Source: Gammaproteobacteria bacterium
GTDB taxonomy: Bacteria > Pseudomonadota > Gammaproteobacteria > Pseudomonadales > Azotimanducaceae_A
Assembly: GCA_012960755.1 (NCBI GenBank)
Contig: DUAT01000119.1
Span: 190,174 to 254,173 of the forward strand
Length of the DNA: 64,000 nt
Reading direction: 5' to 3'
The notes beneath the pieces were generated by a model. It was not told where the DNA came from. It saw nothing but the letters and a program-made list of their open reading frames with translations, and did not search any database. Position numbers and translations under genes: made by a program. The number at the start of each line of letters is the position of its first letter. The stretch's first letter is position 1. This document shows, piece after piece, positions 16,874 through 26,517 of the stretch.

Positions 16874-19516
16874 TTAATTTGACCCGAAACGATAGGTAAA
16901 GTCGATGCCAAAAGCTTCACCCCTGGCCGGGTGTATGAAATAACCTCCAAATTCAGGGGCAGGAATGACTTCTTCGATATATTCCTCATCAAGAATATTC
17001 TTTCCCCAGAAAGTCAGCGTCCAGTTCTCAGCCTTCAAACTAACAACAAGGTTGAGGGTTGAGTAATCGTCCCGCTGGCCTTTACTGTATTCGCTGGTCC
17101 CGAACCCAATGATTCCATCTGCAGGTATACCGGGTCCGGGTGGAGTCTGGGTCACGTCGCCAAATACGGTCCCTATAAACCGGTAAGTGTCTGAAACATT
17201 GGTAAACGCATTTAAAGTGACATTATCCTGCACTGTACTGAACCAGGTTTCACCGACATAACGCCAGTCGAGCCGCGCCACCAGATCGGTGCCACTAAAA
17301 ACTTCACTGACCCATTCAACGCCGAGATTAGTCGTTACGTCTGGTGTCAGTGGCATTTCATTGCCTTCTGTATAGGGTCTGTTGGTGTTTTTATCTATTT
17401 CACTGTCAACCATGCCAACGGATCCGAAAAGGGAGAGGTTCGAGGTGACCAGAAACTTGGCATCCACCTCAAAGCCCTGCAGGGTGACTTCGTCAATATT
17501 GGTGACAACACGCAAGATACCGAATCCACCTGCAAGAAAGTTAAAGAACTGACTGTCTTCGACTTCGTTATGAAATACCGCCGCATTGACTCTGAAACGT
17601 CGCTCCATCCATTCAGACTTCAGACCCAGTTCAAACGAGGTTGAGACTTCCTTGTCGTATTGGTCCCTCAAGTTGGCCGGGCGGGTATTGATGGTTGCAT
17701 ATGCAGTCTCCACCAGGGCAGCACTGCCAATGTTGTTGAAGCCACCGCTGCGAAATCCGACACCATAACTTGCATACAGAGATGCCTGATCAGCAACTGC
17801 CCAGCGCCAGCTGAGTTTTGGCTGAAATTGTTTGAATTCTTCATCACGCCCCGGGATGACATCGGTAAAAGATCCATCGTAGGCCGGGTTGATTGGTGCA
17901 CCCCCACCGAATGCCGAAGCAGAGGCAACGTTGGGCACGTTGTTGTCAACTTTCCTGTCTTCGACATCATAGCGACCCGACAGTGTAATCGTATGATTGG
18001 CTCCAAGCGGAAACTCATACAGGCCGAAGATTGCATAGACATCAGTTTCAAAGTCATCCCAGAACAGCAGGTCGGTTCGACCCTGAACGAAAGGCGTTCT
18101 GCCAAAAAACCCGTCGCCCAGATCAGCCCCATAAGACACAACAACTTCACGGTCGATCTGTGAAAAGTAAACGCCTGCCATCCAGGTAACATCACCACCG
18201 TCCGGTGACGCAATTCTTAGTTCCAGACTGGTGCTGTCCTGGTTTCGCTCCTGGTATTGATAGCCATCACAGGTGCTGGGTGTATAAGGTGAGAGCAGGG
18301 CGTTGAGACCATAGAAAGGTGCAATGCCAAGGTCCACGGCCACGCCGGGAACGGTGCCGGGAAATGCGAAGAAAGGCGGGTTGCTACCCGGGGCAAAACG
18401 TCCTGAAGCCACCAAATCCTGATAGCTTGCAGAGCAGGCGTTCTGGGCGGCACCTACATTCGGCCCGCTAAGATCCGGCGCTCCGCCAAAGTCAAATGAA
18501 TACAGGCCGAAAGCAGCACTTGTGCCGTCTGACAAGAGGTGTTCTTCTAGCTCATCGTATGAGAACACTGCTGTAAACAGTGCATTGTCCATCTCATAAT
18601 CCGCTTTGAGCGAGAAGAATGTATTTTCCTGTTCATTTTCACCCGGGACATTGAAGTAAAACCTAAAGTCATGATCATTGACGTCTTGATAAAGTGCGGG
18701 GTCGCCAAAATTCGTCGCTGCATCCGGTAGCGCAAAGACTGCATTAAAATTAATTGCACCCGCGTCAACATCGCGAAAACCCAGAATCGCGTCAATCGTC
18801 AGGTCATCTGTTGGATTCCAGACAATACGTCCACGCGCATTTGTCTCTTCGATAAAGTCGATGACGTCATCTTCGCCAGAGAATTCGTTCTTGAATTGAC
18901 CCTCGTCGTCACGATTATGAAACGTCAAACTGCCCAGGGCGTTATCCCCTAACGGACCACTGAAGGACAGCCCGACGCTTCGCAATGAGTTGCTACCGGC
19001 ACCGACACGAACAGTACTCTCGAATTTATCCGTCGGATATTTTGTATTGATCAATATTGCACCGGCAACCGCATTGCGGCCATAAATAGCACCCTGTGGA
19101 CCTTTCAACACCTCGATGCTTTCAATTTCGAACAACTCCTGATTGAACCCATTTGGATTGGTGACCAAAACGCCGTCAACGACTAAGGCAAAGGTTCCCT
19201 CTGCGTCGCGGGTAGAGGTAATGCCGCGAATATTAACCTGGGTATCACCGGCATTAGCCGTATCAATGATACTCACATTCGAGGTCAATCTGATAAAGTC
19301 CTGGGGCCTCTCAATACGAGCGCGTTCAATGGTTGTGCTGTTGAACACGGTGGTGGTGATAGGTACTTCCTGATCAAGTTCTGAACGCTTTCTAGCGGTG
19401 ACAACAACCTCTTCAAGTTGAAGGTCAGCAGCAAGCACCTGCGAGCCAGGTAGCGCTACCCCCATCAGGCCTGACGATAACATCAAAACGCCTGCTATGA
19501 CTGTGTATCTACTCAT
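16874..19516 (-). CDS. TonB-dependent outer-membrane receptor
   Basis: 880 residues with a signal peptide of about 29 residues. LEEVVVTARKR at about 34-44 is the TonB-box/plug start common in marine gammaproteobacteria and sphingomonads. The plug (about 45-165) contains VNIRGITS and IEVLKGPQGAIYGRNAVAGAI; the remainder is a 22-strand barrel ending in the aromatic FGIDFTYRFGSN C-terminal strand. AAGGAG precedes the ATG. Transports a ligand too large or too dilute for porins. Last intact gene of the run from 26383 downwards, so the ligand is probably the substrate of the hydantoinase/CoA pathway. Confidence 0.95.
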   Translation of the reverse strand: MSRYTVIAGVLMLSSGLMGVALPGSQVLAADLQLEEVVVTARKRSELDQEVPITTTVFNSTTIERARIERPQDFIRLTSNVSIIDTANAGDTQVNIRGITSTRDAEGTFALVVDGVLVTNPNGFNQELFEIESIEVLKGPQGAIYGRNAVAGAILINTKYPTDKFESTVRVGAGSNSLRSVGLSFSGPLGDNALGSLTFHNRDDEGQFKNEFSGEDDVIDFIEETNARGRIVWNPTDDLTIDAILGFRDVDAGAINFNAVFALPDAATNFGDPALYQDVNDHDFRFYFNVPGENEQENTFFSLKADYEMDNALFTAVFSYDELEEHLLSDGTSAAFGLYSFDFGGAPDLSGPNVGAAQNACSASYQDLVASGRFAPGSNPPFFAFPGTVPGVAVDLGIAPFYGLNALLSPYTPSTCDGYQYQERNQDSTSLELRIASPDGGDVTWMAGVYFSQIDREVVVSYGADLGDGFFGRTPFVQGRTDLLFWDDFETDVYAIFGLYEFPLGANHTITLSGRYDVEDRKVDNNVPNVASASAFGGGAPINPAYDGSFTDVIPGRDEEFKQFQPKLSWRWAVADQASLYASYGVGFRSGGFNNIGSAALVETAYATINTRPANLRDQYDKEVSTSFELGLKSEWMERRFRVNAAVFHNEVEDSQFFNFLAGGFGILRVVTNIDEVTLQGFEVDAKFLVTSNLSLFGSVGMVDSEIDKNTNRPYTEGNEMPLTPDVTTNLGVEWVSEVFSGTDLVARLDWRYVGETWFSTVQDNVTLNAFTNVSDTYRFIGTVFGDVTQTPPGPGIPADGIIGFGTSEYSKGQRDDYSTLNLVVSLKAENWTLTFWGKNILDEEYIEEVIPAPEFGGYFIHPARGEAFGIDFTYRFGSN

Positions 19517-19586
19517 CTTTATCTCCTTTTGTTAATACCGGTGTATTTGTTTCATTTCTTGTTTTAACTGCAGAGGTTAAATTTCT

Positions 19587-20174
19587 CTACAGCTGCATAA
19601 TCTCCTGACTATCAACCACATCGGAATATTTCGCGGCCAAATCAAATAGATTCGCATCATGTGCTGTCTGACTCCGATCTCCCACCGCATCTTTCACAAC
19701 AACTACTCTAAAATCCCACTGCAATGCATCAACCGCGCTGGCACGCACGCAGCCGCTGGTTGTAAAGCCGGTAACGATGACGGTATCGATCTCCAACAAT
19801 CGTAAGCTGTCGCCGAGATCTGTGCCGAAGAAAGCCGATGCAAAACATTTTTCGAACACTGAATGCGTTGGCAGAACCGGCAGGCGCGGGTCGATCTCCA
19901 CCCACCTGGAATCCGCAGTTAATATATTGAGCCCCGGAAGCTTTGTTCTGAATACGCTTGCACTCGCCTCGGAGCGGTACACCACCGACGACAGATAGCA
20001 TGGCCAGGATTTCGATTCCGCAAAACGCATGAGCCCGCCGATAATTTCAATTTCACCGGAAAACTCCGCACCCAGTGGTGACTGCGGGTCTGTGAATCCT
20101 AAAGTCGCATCCACCACGAGCAGGCACGGCCGTTGGCCAATTCCGGTGGATTTTGATTCCAGTTGCTCGTTCAC
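19587..20174 (-). CDS. isochorismatase-fold hydrolase, N-carbamoylsarcosine amidase-like
   Basis: 195 residues. Cysteine-hydrolase triad: D22 in VVDATLGFTD, K109 in FEKCFASAF, C142 in TGFTTSGCVRASAVDA. The last motif is the form seen in N-carbamoylsarcosine amidase and related carbamoyl-amide hydrolases rather than in isochorismatase proper. Predicted to remove a carbamoyl or amide group, giving ammonia, CO2 and an amine or acid. The GTG start at 20174 overlaps an ATGACGTGA string; the ribosome-binding site is weak. Follows HyuB by 36 bases, which is the order expected if it acts on the ring-opened product. Confidence 0.85.
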   Translation of the reverse strand: MNEQLESKSTGIGQRPCLLVVDATLGFTDPQSPLGAEFSGEIEIIGGLMRFAESKSWPCYLSSVVYRSEASASVFRTKLPGLNILTADSRWVEIDPRLPVLPTHSVFEKCFASAFFGTDLGDSLRLLEIDTVIVTGFTTSGCVRASAVDALQWDFRVVVVKDAVGDRSQTAHDANLFDLAAKYSDVVDSQEIMQL

Positions 20175-20210
20175 GTCATTGTTTACTTTTACTTATTGTT
20201 CAAAGCCAGG

Positions 20211-22073
20211 TTACTGATTTGCAAATACAGGTTGCTGCGGTGGTTCAAGACCGGTTTCTTCGAAGCAGCGGGACTTTATTTCTTCAATCGTCCCGCCAAA
20301 ATCGAACAAGCTAATTTCCTTTCTTTTGTCGCCCATGTCTTTTCGCAGACTTTCAGTTGCCGCCTCATCCACATTGCCTGCCTGATCCAGGACCACGCCA
20401 TAACGCTGTGCACCAGCTACCGATACAAGGCCACTTTTGACATCAGTCGCAACGCGACTGATTTCCCGCGTCAGCGGATCACCAGCGCCGCCACCACCCC
20501 AGGTATTGTAGTAAAGAAGATCTCCCTTCTTAACCTGGATGCGATCACACTTCGATGGCAGGATCTCCTCACTGCCGTCGGAGCGGACCAGACGCTTCGT
20601 TCCCCTTGCGCCGGGCAATCCGCCATTAACACCCCATGGATAGGTTAACCAGCGATCATCATGTATCGATATCTGACCATCCTCGAGGAACCGGTAGGCC
20701 ATACGAATTCCATTGCCTCCCCGGTTGTACCCCGGCCCACCGGAATCTGAAATAGTTTCATATTCTTCGATACGCAACGGAAAATAGGCTTCGATATATT
20801 CGTTGGGCACATTGGTGAATCCAGGCCACAGGGAATGACCGTCTGGCCCATCACCCCCGGGTCGGCCCGGAATACCACCGAAGCCAATCTGGAACAACTG
20901 GTACCACTTCCCTTCACCATCGTACCCCGAATACATCAGGTGAGGGCTGTCTGAAAATCCTGCGGCACATAAAAAATCGGGACTCCCCTGGCCCAGCAAT
21001 CCCGAGATCACATCAAAGATACGCCCCAGTGCGTGAGTTCTGCAGGAAAGTGCCGCAGGTCTGGCCGGTTTGAGAATGCAACCGTCCGGGATTCGAACAT
21101 CCATATAGTCATAAAAGCCATCATTGAATAGAATCTGGGGGTCAAAGACCGATATCATAAAAGTACCGCAGAACATCTTGAACATCTCTTCGTTGAGAAG
21201 AAAATTGATGGAACCCGAGCTTTGCGGGTCTGTACCGTCGAAGTCGAAGATAACGGTATCACCCTCGCGCCACATGGCACACTTGATTTTATAGGGCCCC
21301 ATACCGATGCCGTCGTCGCATATATAGTCTTCAAAGACCTGCTTTGTTTCAGATACGGTTTGCTGAATGAGTTTCGCCATGGCCCGACAGTTTCGATCCA
21401 GTAATTCATCCAGAGCAGAATAGAACACATCATCACCAAAACGCTCGGCTATTTCGATGCAGCGACGTTCGGCCATATTGCAGGCGGCGATGACGCCATT
21501 GAAATCTCCTTCGTTCCAATGAGGCATACGGGAATTTCGCAGTACAATATTGATGATATCCTGCTGCCTCTCACCCTTGCGGAATAATTTTACCGGTGGC
21601 ACGGCCACCCCTTCTTCAAAAATCTCTTTGGCATCAATGGGCAGTGAGCCAGGAACCTTGCCGCCGATATCGGTCATATGCCCAAAATGCGCGGACCAGC
21701 AAAGATGCCGACCGTCTTTGAATATCGGTTTCATGACCAGCCAGTCATTCAGGTGGGACACGGCGCCACCACAACTGTAGGGGTCGTTGGTAAATATCAT
21801 GTCACCCTCTTCAAGGGTGCCATCGTAGGCTGAAAGAAATCCGGGAATAAATGACCCGAACTGACCCACCACCATTTTGCCTTCAACATTGGCAATCATC
21901 GGGAAGGCATCTCCCTGCTCCCGGATGCCGGGGGACATTGCCGTTCTGAAAAGGGTTGCATCCATTTCGACCCTGGCATTGCGCAATGCATTCTCGATGA
22001 TATCAAGCGATATGGGATCGACCTCCAGTCGGTTGAAGGGGGTATCATTGGTTTCAATAATTTTTCCGGCCAT
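20211..22073 (-). CDS. hyuB: hydantoinase B/oxoprolinase subunit (HyuB)
   Basis: 620 residues. Opening DPISLDIIENALRNARVEMD, then GQFGSFIPGF, FTNDPYSCGGAVSHLNDW and SGSINFLLNEEMF are all characteristic of the HyuB chain. With HyuA it forms an ATP-dependent enzyme family that includes N-methylhydantoinase, 5-oxoprolinase and the acetone and acetophenone carboxylases. Starts ten bases after hyuA with GAGGAG before the ATG, so the two are translated together. The exact reaction cannot be chosen from sequence alone. Confidence 0.93.
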   Translation of the reverse strand: MAGKIIETNDTPFNRLEVDPISLDIIENALRNARVEMDATLFRTAMSPGIREQGDAFPMIANVEGKMVVGQFGSFIPGFLSAYDGTLEEGDMIFTNDPYSCGGAVSHLNDWLVMKPIFKDGRHLCWSAHFGHMTDIGGKVPGSLPIDAKEIFEEGVAVPPVKLFRKGERQQDIINIVLRNSRMPHWNEGDFNGVIAACNMAERRCIEIAERFGDDVFYSALDELLDRNCRAMAKLIQQTVSETKQVFEDYICDDGIGMGPYKIKCAMWREGDTVIFDFDGTDPQSSGSINFLLNEEMFKMFCGTFMISVFDPQILFNDGFYDYMDVRIPDGCILKPARPAALSCRTHALGRIFDVISGLLGQGSPDFLCAAGFSDSPHLMYSGYDGEGKWYQLFQIGFGGIPGRPGGDGPDGHSLWPGFTNVPNEYIEAYFPLRIEEYETISDSGGPGYNRGGNGIRMAYRFLEDGQISIHDDRWLTYPWGVNGGLPGARGTKRLVRSDGSEEILPSKCDRIQVKKGDLLYYNTWGGGGAGDPLTREISRVATDVKSGLVSVAGAQRYGVVLDQAGNVDEAATESLRKDMGDKRKEISLFDFGGTIEEIKSRCFEETGLEPPQQPVFANQ

Positions 22074-22083
22074 GGTCGTCTCC

Positions 22084-24174
22084 TCAGATATCGTTTGGAT
22101 TGATCAGCAAGTTTCCCTGCGCATCAACGACGGCAGAATGATCAGGTAAGATCAGCGTGGTTGAGTCCATTTCCATCACCACCGCCGGGCCCGGAATGAC
22201 ATGACCCACACCTAGCCTGCTGCGATCATATAATTTCGCCGGGTGATCCTGACCTTCCGCATAGATGGAATGATCACCCACGACGGCGTCTTCAATCGGG
22301 CGTTCGGCAGAGACTTGACTCGCTACACTGACATCAGATTCCGGGCCTTCGACGACCACTCGCAGGTTAACCAGCTCTTTCTCTGCCTCAAGTGAAAAGG
22401 TAAACAACTGATCGTGCAACTCATCGAAACGTTCTCCGATGCCTTTAAAGCCCTGGGTGGATAATTCCTCAGCATCTGTTTCGATTGTCAGCACTAGACC
22501 CTGCCCCGAGTATCGTAGATCAACCTGTAGCTGCGATGTCACTTCACTATCCGAAATCCCTTGCGGCCCTTTATCATCCGATCCTGCGCCATCAGCCATC
22601 AACATGGCATTTCTAGCGGATTGATCCAGTTTCTGCAGTTCTTCGAGAATAACTTCAGGGTTTGTTGCAGCGAGCCTGGTAATGAATGTCCGCGATGCTT
22701 CATCCCGCATTCGCGTGGTCGCGTCACCAAATGCACAAAGTACGCCAGGCCCGGGAGGAACGATCACCGGCCAGGATTGCATCAGTACACCCAGCGAATT
22801 CCCGTGAAGCGGTCCGGCGCCACCAAAAGCAATCAGGGCAAAGTTCCTCGGGTCATAACCTTTTTCGATGGAAACCAGGCGCAGCGCTCCAAACATATTT
22901 TCATTGACAATTTTGACGATGCCTTCAGCCGCCTGTTTTAACGTCAGACCCATGGCATCGGCGATGGTCTGCACTGCTGTTTCGGCTTTTGCCAGGCTGA
23001 TTTCCATATCACCACCGAGCTTTTGCTGCGCTGGCAGGTACCCAAGCACAATATTTGCATCAGTCACCGTTGGCAGCTCGCCGCCCTGGTTATAGGCCGC
23101 GGGCCCGGGCGCGGCGCCTGCCGAATCAGGGCCCACTCTTAACGCGCCGGTGAGCTCCGGCACATAGGCAATGGAACCACCACCGGCACCAACCGTTCGC
23201 ACATCCATCGAACTTGCCCTGACGTTCACATCGCCGACGGTTGTTTCACGTCTGAGCAATGCCTTGTTGTTTTCTACCAGCGAGACATCCGTTGATGTGC
23301 CCCCCATATCGAACGTCAGCAAGTTGTTGTATCCCGTATTCTTCCCAATCCACAGCGCACCTGTCACGCCGCCCGCGGGGCCACTCATCAACAGGTTCAC
23401 CGGGAACTGCTCTGCTGCTGCAGACGTTGACAAGCCACCATCGGAACGCAGGATAGACAGTTGCGGTCGATTCATTCTGGCATCCAGCTCTTTCTGCAGA
23501 TTGCTGATATAACCTTCGACCACGGGTCGAACATACGAATTGGCAACGGTGGTAATGGTTCGTTCATATTCCTGCATTTCCGGAATGACTGCCGATGAAA
23601 TAGAGACCGGGATATCCGGCATGACTTCCTTGGCAATTTCAGCGACCCTGATTTCGTGGGCAGAATTCGCGAAGCTGTTTATCAGTGATATGGTCAACGC
23701 CTCAATTCCAACTTCACTCAAGTGTTCCAACGCAGCCCGGGTCGCGACCTCATCAAGTTCAGAGACAACGGAGCCATCGGCGCCAATTCTCTCCGGGATA
23801 TCGGCAGTACACTCGAGCGGTGCCAGTGGCGCCGACTTGTCGTAGACCACCCAACCGCCTAATCCTCCCGGAACATAAGAACGCGCTATCTGCAGTATCT
23901 GACGGTAACCTTTAGTGGTAATCAGCCCGACTTTTGCTCCCCGCCCGGTAAGAATGGCATTCGTTGCAACCGTAGTACCATGGGTAACCTGGGTTATCAT
24001 ATTCATTTCAATGCCTGCATTGTCACAGACTCTCGCAATACTATTGATGACACCAATCGATGAATCATCCGGCGTCGACGGCACTTTGGAAGTAAATATC
24101 TCTTTGGATTCCTGGTTAACCAACAGCGCATCGGTGAAGGTGCCTCCCACATCTACCCCTAATTTATAACTCAT
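22084..24174 (-). CDS. hyuA: hydantoinase A/oxoprolinase subunit (HyuA)
   Basis: 696 residues. N-terminal actin-like ATPase signature GVDVGGTFTDALLV at about 5-18, THGTTVATNAIL near 64-75, the second phosphate motif FDMGGTSTDVSLV and the adenosine loop FGGAGPLHGNSLG. These match the ATP-binding chain of N-methylhydantoinase/5-oxoprolinase and acetone-carboxylase-like enzymes. CAGGAG precedes the ATG. The 69-base gap to the upstream lyase gene is mostly filled by a fourfold 14-base repeat. Confidence 0.94.
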   Translation of the reverse strand: MSYKLGVDVGGTFTDALLVNQESKEIFTSKVPSTPDDSSIGVINSIARVCDNAGIEMNMITQVTHGTTVATNAILTGRGAKVGLITTKGYRQILQIARSYVPGGLGGWVVYDKSAPLAPLECTADIPERIGADGSVVSELDEVATRAALEHLSEVGIEALTISLINSFANSAHEIRVAEIAKEVMPDIPVSISSAVIPEMQEYERTITTVANSYVRPVVEGYISNLQKELDARMNRPQLSILRSDGGLSTSAAAEQFPVNLLMSGPAGGVTGALWIGKNTGYNNLLTFDMGGTSTDVSLVENNKALLRRETTVGDVNVRASSMDVRTVGAGGGSIAYVPELTGALRVGPDSAGAAPGPAAYNQGGELPTVTDANIVLGYLPAQQKLGGDMEISLAKAETAVQTIADAMGLTLKQAAEGIVKIVNENMFGALRLVSIEKGYDPRNFALIAFGGAGPLHGNSLGVLMQSWPVIVPPGPGVLCAFGDATTRMRDEASRTFITRLAATNPEVILEELQKLDQSARNAMLMADGAGSDDKGPQGISDSEVTSQLQVDLRYSGQGLVLTIETDAEELSTQGFKGIGERFDELHDQLFTFSLEAEKELVNLRVVVEGPESDVSVASQVSAERPIEDAVVGDHSIYAEGQDHPAKLYDRSRLGVGHVIPGPAVVMEMDSTTLILPDHSAVVDAQGNLLINPNDI

Positions 24175-24192
24175 CAGTAACTCCTGCTTTTT

Positions 24193-24248
24193 CTATTTTC
24201 TTCAAGCTATTTTCTTCAAGCTATGTTCTTCAAACTATTTTCCTCAAG
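24193..24248. repeat. four tandem copies of a 14-bp unit
   Basis: CTATTTTCTTCAAG repeated four times head to tail (24193, 24207, 24221, 24235); copies 1 and 2 are identical, copies 3 and 4 carry two and one changes. The block fills most of the space between the HMG-CoA lyase and hyuA genes; copy 4 contains the lyase stop codon (24244-24246). The period is not a multiple of three, and such arrays can gain or lose units by slippage. Confidence 0.9.
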
Positions 24249-25173
24249 CCGCGGCGCCTCTCAAATAAGCCAAAGACCTGCCTCCAACCGGATGTTGAAC
24301 CAACTGTTTAATCAGCTCTACAGAATCCAACAATTTGTCGATGTCGATGCCGGTATTGAAACCCGCCTGATTCAACATCAGCACAAGATCTTCGGTGGCG
24401 AGATTGCCCGCCGCTCCGGGCGCGAACGGACACCCGCCAAGACCGCCAATGCTCGCATCGAACTTACGGATGCCACACTCCAGTGCCTGCCAGGCATTTG
24501 CCAGCGCAAAGGCACGGGTATCATGAAAGTGCGCTGACAGGTTCGGCGCACCAAATTCTGCAACCAAACGGCTGAACAGTGACTTCACCTGTGCAGGATT
24601 ACCGGCACCGATGGTGTCGGCGATAATCACTTCTTCGGCGCCCGCGGTAAACATCATTGCGGTAAGTTCCGCAGTCGTCGTCTCTTCAACCAACCCTTCG
24701 TAGGGGCACTCAATGGCAACCGAAATATAGGCCCGCGGCTTGATACCCTCGCGTTTGGACAATTCCACAATGTCTTTGCAGACTGAAATGGTTTTATCCA
24801 GGCTCATATTAATATTCTTCTGATTCATCGTCTCAGTTGCGGACAGCACGACTGCAATACTTTGGGCGCCCGCCGCTTTGGCCAACTCATACCCCTTCAT
24901 ATTAGGTACCAGTGCACTGAATTCTGCAGCCTGCTGATCCAGGGCAGCAAAGACCTGGTTTGCCCCGGCCATTTTGGGAACCGCCTTCGGGCTCACAAAG
25001 CTCGCCACCTCGATTGATTTCAGTCCTGCGGTCAGCAGTGATTCGATCAATCGAATCCTGTCTTGCGGCGTTACCGCGGTTGCATCATTCTGCAGGCCAT
25101 CACGGGGGCCAACATCATTAACCACCACATCGAGACCAGCATCACTGCCATCATCGCTATCAAGCACGTCCAT
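24244..25173 (-). CDS. hydroxymethylglutaryl-CoA lyase family enzyme
   Basis: 309 residues from the ATG at 25173, which has AGGGGGGAA just upstream; longer frames exist but the family begins at this methionine. VVNDVGPRDGLQND (R24, D25) is the substrate-binding start, SAHFHDTRAFAL supplies the metal-binding HxHD, and IGGLGGCPFAPGAAGN is the signature containing the catalytic cysteine loop. Cleaves 3-hydroxy-3-methylglutaryl-CoA to acetoacetate and acetyl-CoA, or a related 3-hydroxyacyl-CoA. Overlaps the preceding CoA-transferase by 14 bases, indicating coupled translation, and so probably acts on its product. Confidence 0.93.
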   Translation of the reverse strand: MDVLDSDDGSDAGLDVVVNDVGPRDGLQNDATAVTPQDRIRLIESLLTAGLKSIEVASFVSPKAVPKMAGANQVFAALDQQAAEFSALVPNMKGYELAKAAGAQSIAVVLSATETMNQKNINMSLDKTISVCKDIVELSKREGIKPRAYISVAIECPYEGLVEETTTAELTAMMFTAGAEEVIIADTIGAGNPAQVKSLFSRLVAEFGAPNLSAHFHDTRAFALANAWQALECGIRKFDASIGGLGGCPFAPGAAGNLATEDLVLMLNQAGFNTGIDIDKLLDSVELIKQLVQHPVGGRSLAYLRGAAA

Positions 25174-26383
25174 TATTCCCCCCTGCGAGAAAACCCGCTT
25201 CAATACCGGCGGTGACCTTTTCCTCCGGCAAATCAGTCCATTCACGAAATACTTCCTTTGTATGCACGCCCAACAGGGGTGGAGAGGTGAAGCTTTCGCC
25301 CCCTGTACCTGAAAACTTGATCGGATTACCCGGCACCTCTGCTGTGCCACCCTCGGGATGTTCGAGTTCTACCACCATATTGCGATATCGAACCTGCGGG
25401 TCGGACAACGCCTGATCCAGGTTGTTTACTCTCGCGCAGGGTACACGAGCCCGCTCCAGTTCAGCTAACCAGTGATCTGCAGTTTCACTCGCCATTACCT
25501 CGCCGATCTTGCCTTCGATGAACGACTTCTCAGCCAGGCGCATTGATGCGGTGGCGAACTTTGGATTTCGCAGATCTTCGACATCTATTAACTCAACAAC
25601 CGCAGGCCAGAATTTATCGCCAATGACCGCAATAATGATCTGATCGTCGAGCGTATCGAAAGTGTTATAGGGCGTGTGCACAAAGTGAGAATTGCCAATG
25701 GGCGTAGGGACTTCGCCGGACATTGAGTACATGGTTGCCATGTAGTTCAAGAGGCTGATCTGACAGTCGAGCATTGAGATATCGACATGCTGGCCGCGAC
25801 CGGTAATCTCCCTTGATAACAACGCTGCCTGAATACCCATTACCGCAAACATGCCACCGGCCAGGTCTCCGATGGGAATGCCTGCACGTACTGCCCTTCC
25901 CGGTCCCTCGCCGGTAATCGACATGCCTCCACCCAGACCCTGGACGATCTGATCAAAGGCGGGTCTTTCAAAGGCTGGCCCACTTTCACCAAAGCCACTC
26001 ACTGTGCATGAAATGATACGCGGGTTTACCTTCTCTAATGCGCTGTGATCAATACCCAGCCGCGAGGTGACCCCGGCAGAGAAGTTGTCCAGAACAATAT
26101 CGGCAACTTTCACCAGTTCGAAAAGGTAATCCAGACCTTCTTTTGTCTTCAGATCTATCGCAACACTGCGCTTGTTGCGGTTCAAGGTAAAGAAGTAGGC
26201 ACCCATTCCCCTGATGGAATTATCCGGGTCATCTTCCAGCAGACGTCTGGTCCCTTCACCCTTGCCAGGAGGCTCGACTTTTACCGTATCACAACCCAGA
26301 TCAGCCAGTATCATACCGGCGTAAGGACCCGACAGCATGTGGGTGAGGTCAAGCATCCGCAAGTGCTCAAGGGGCTTGTTCAT
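25160..26383 (-). CDS. family III CoA-transferase (CaiB/BaiF)
   Basis: 407 residues. Opening LEHLRMLDLTHMLSGPYAGM, NRNKRSVAIDLKTKEG and a catalytic aspartate in ERPAFDQIVQGLGG. First gene of the operon after its regulator. Transfers CoA to a carboxylic acid; members include succinyl-CoA:dicarboxylate transferases. Its 3' end overlaps the HMG-CoA-lyase gene, so I infer that it makes the acyl-CoA that the lyase splits, possibly a 3-hydroxy-3-methylglutarate-like diacid. Confidence 0.93.
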   Translation of the reverse strand: MNKPLEHLRMLDLTHMLSGPYAGMILADLGCDTVKVEPPGKGEGTRRLLEDDPDNSIRGMGAYFFTLNRNKRSVAIDLKTKEGLDYLFELVKVADIVLDNFSAGVTSRLGIDHSALEKVNPRIISCTVSGFGESGPAFERPAFDQIVQGLGGGMSITGEGPGRAVRAGIPIGDLAGGMFAVMGIQAALLSREITGRGQHVDISMLDCQISLLNYMATMYSMSGEVPTPIGNSHFVHTPYNTFDTLDDQIIIAVIGDKFWPAVVELIDVEDLRNPKFATASMRLAEKSFIEGKIGEVMASETADHWLAELERARVPCARVNNLDQALSDPQVRYRNMVVELEHPEGGTAEVPGNPIKFSGTGGESFTSPPLLGVHTKEVFREWTDLPEEKVTAGIEAGFLAGGNNGRA

Positions 26384-26493
26384 CGCGTTCTTTTCTTTTT
26401 TGTGACTGTTCTGCTCGCTGTGCTCATAATCGTTCTTGTGGATGTCCTTGTGATTTGTTCCTTTTCGTTTTTATCGCTGTAAGCAAATATCGC

Positions 26494-26500
26494 ATACAAT
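26494..26500. promoter_or_regulatory. candidate GntR half-site upstream of the operon
   Basis: ATACAAT in the 134-base region between the regulator and the first CoA-transferase gene repeats one arm of the perfect palindrome at 27203. It is followed by a T/A-rich stretch suited to a promoter. Only a half-site, so confidence is limited. Confidence 0.35.
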
Positions 26501-26517
26501 ATATCGTAAACTCTGGA

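Noticed and set aside
24193..24248. The 14-bp repeats as a CRISPR array
   Set aside because: No spacers; units are directly joined and too short.
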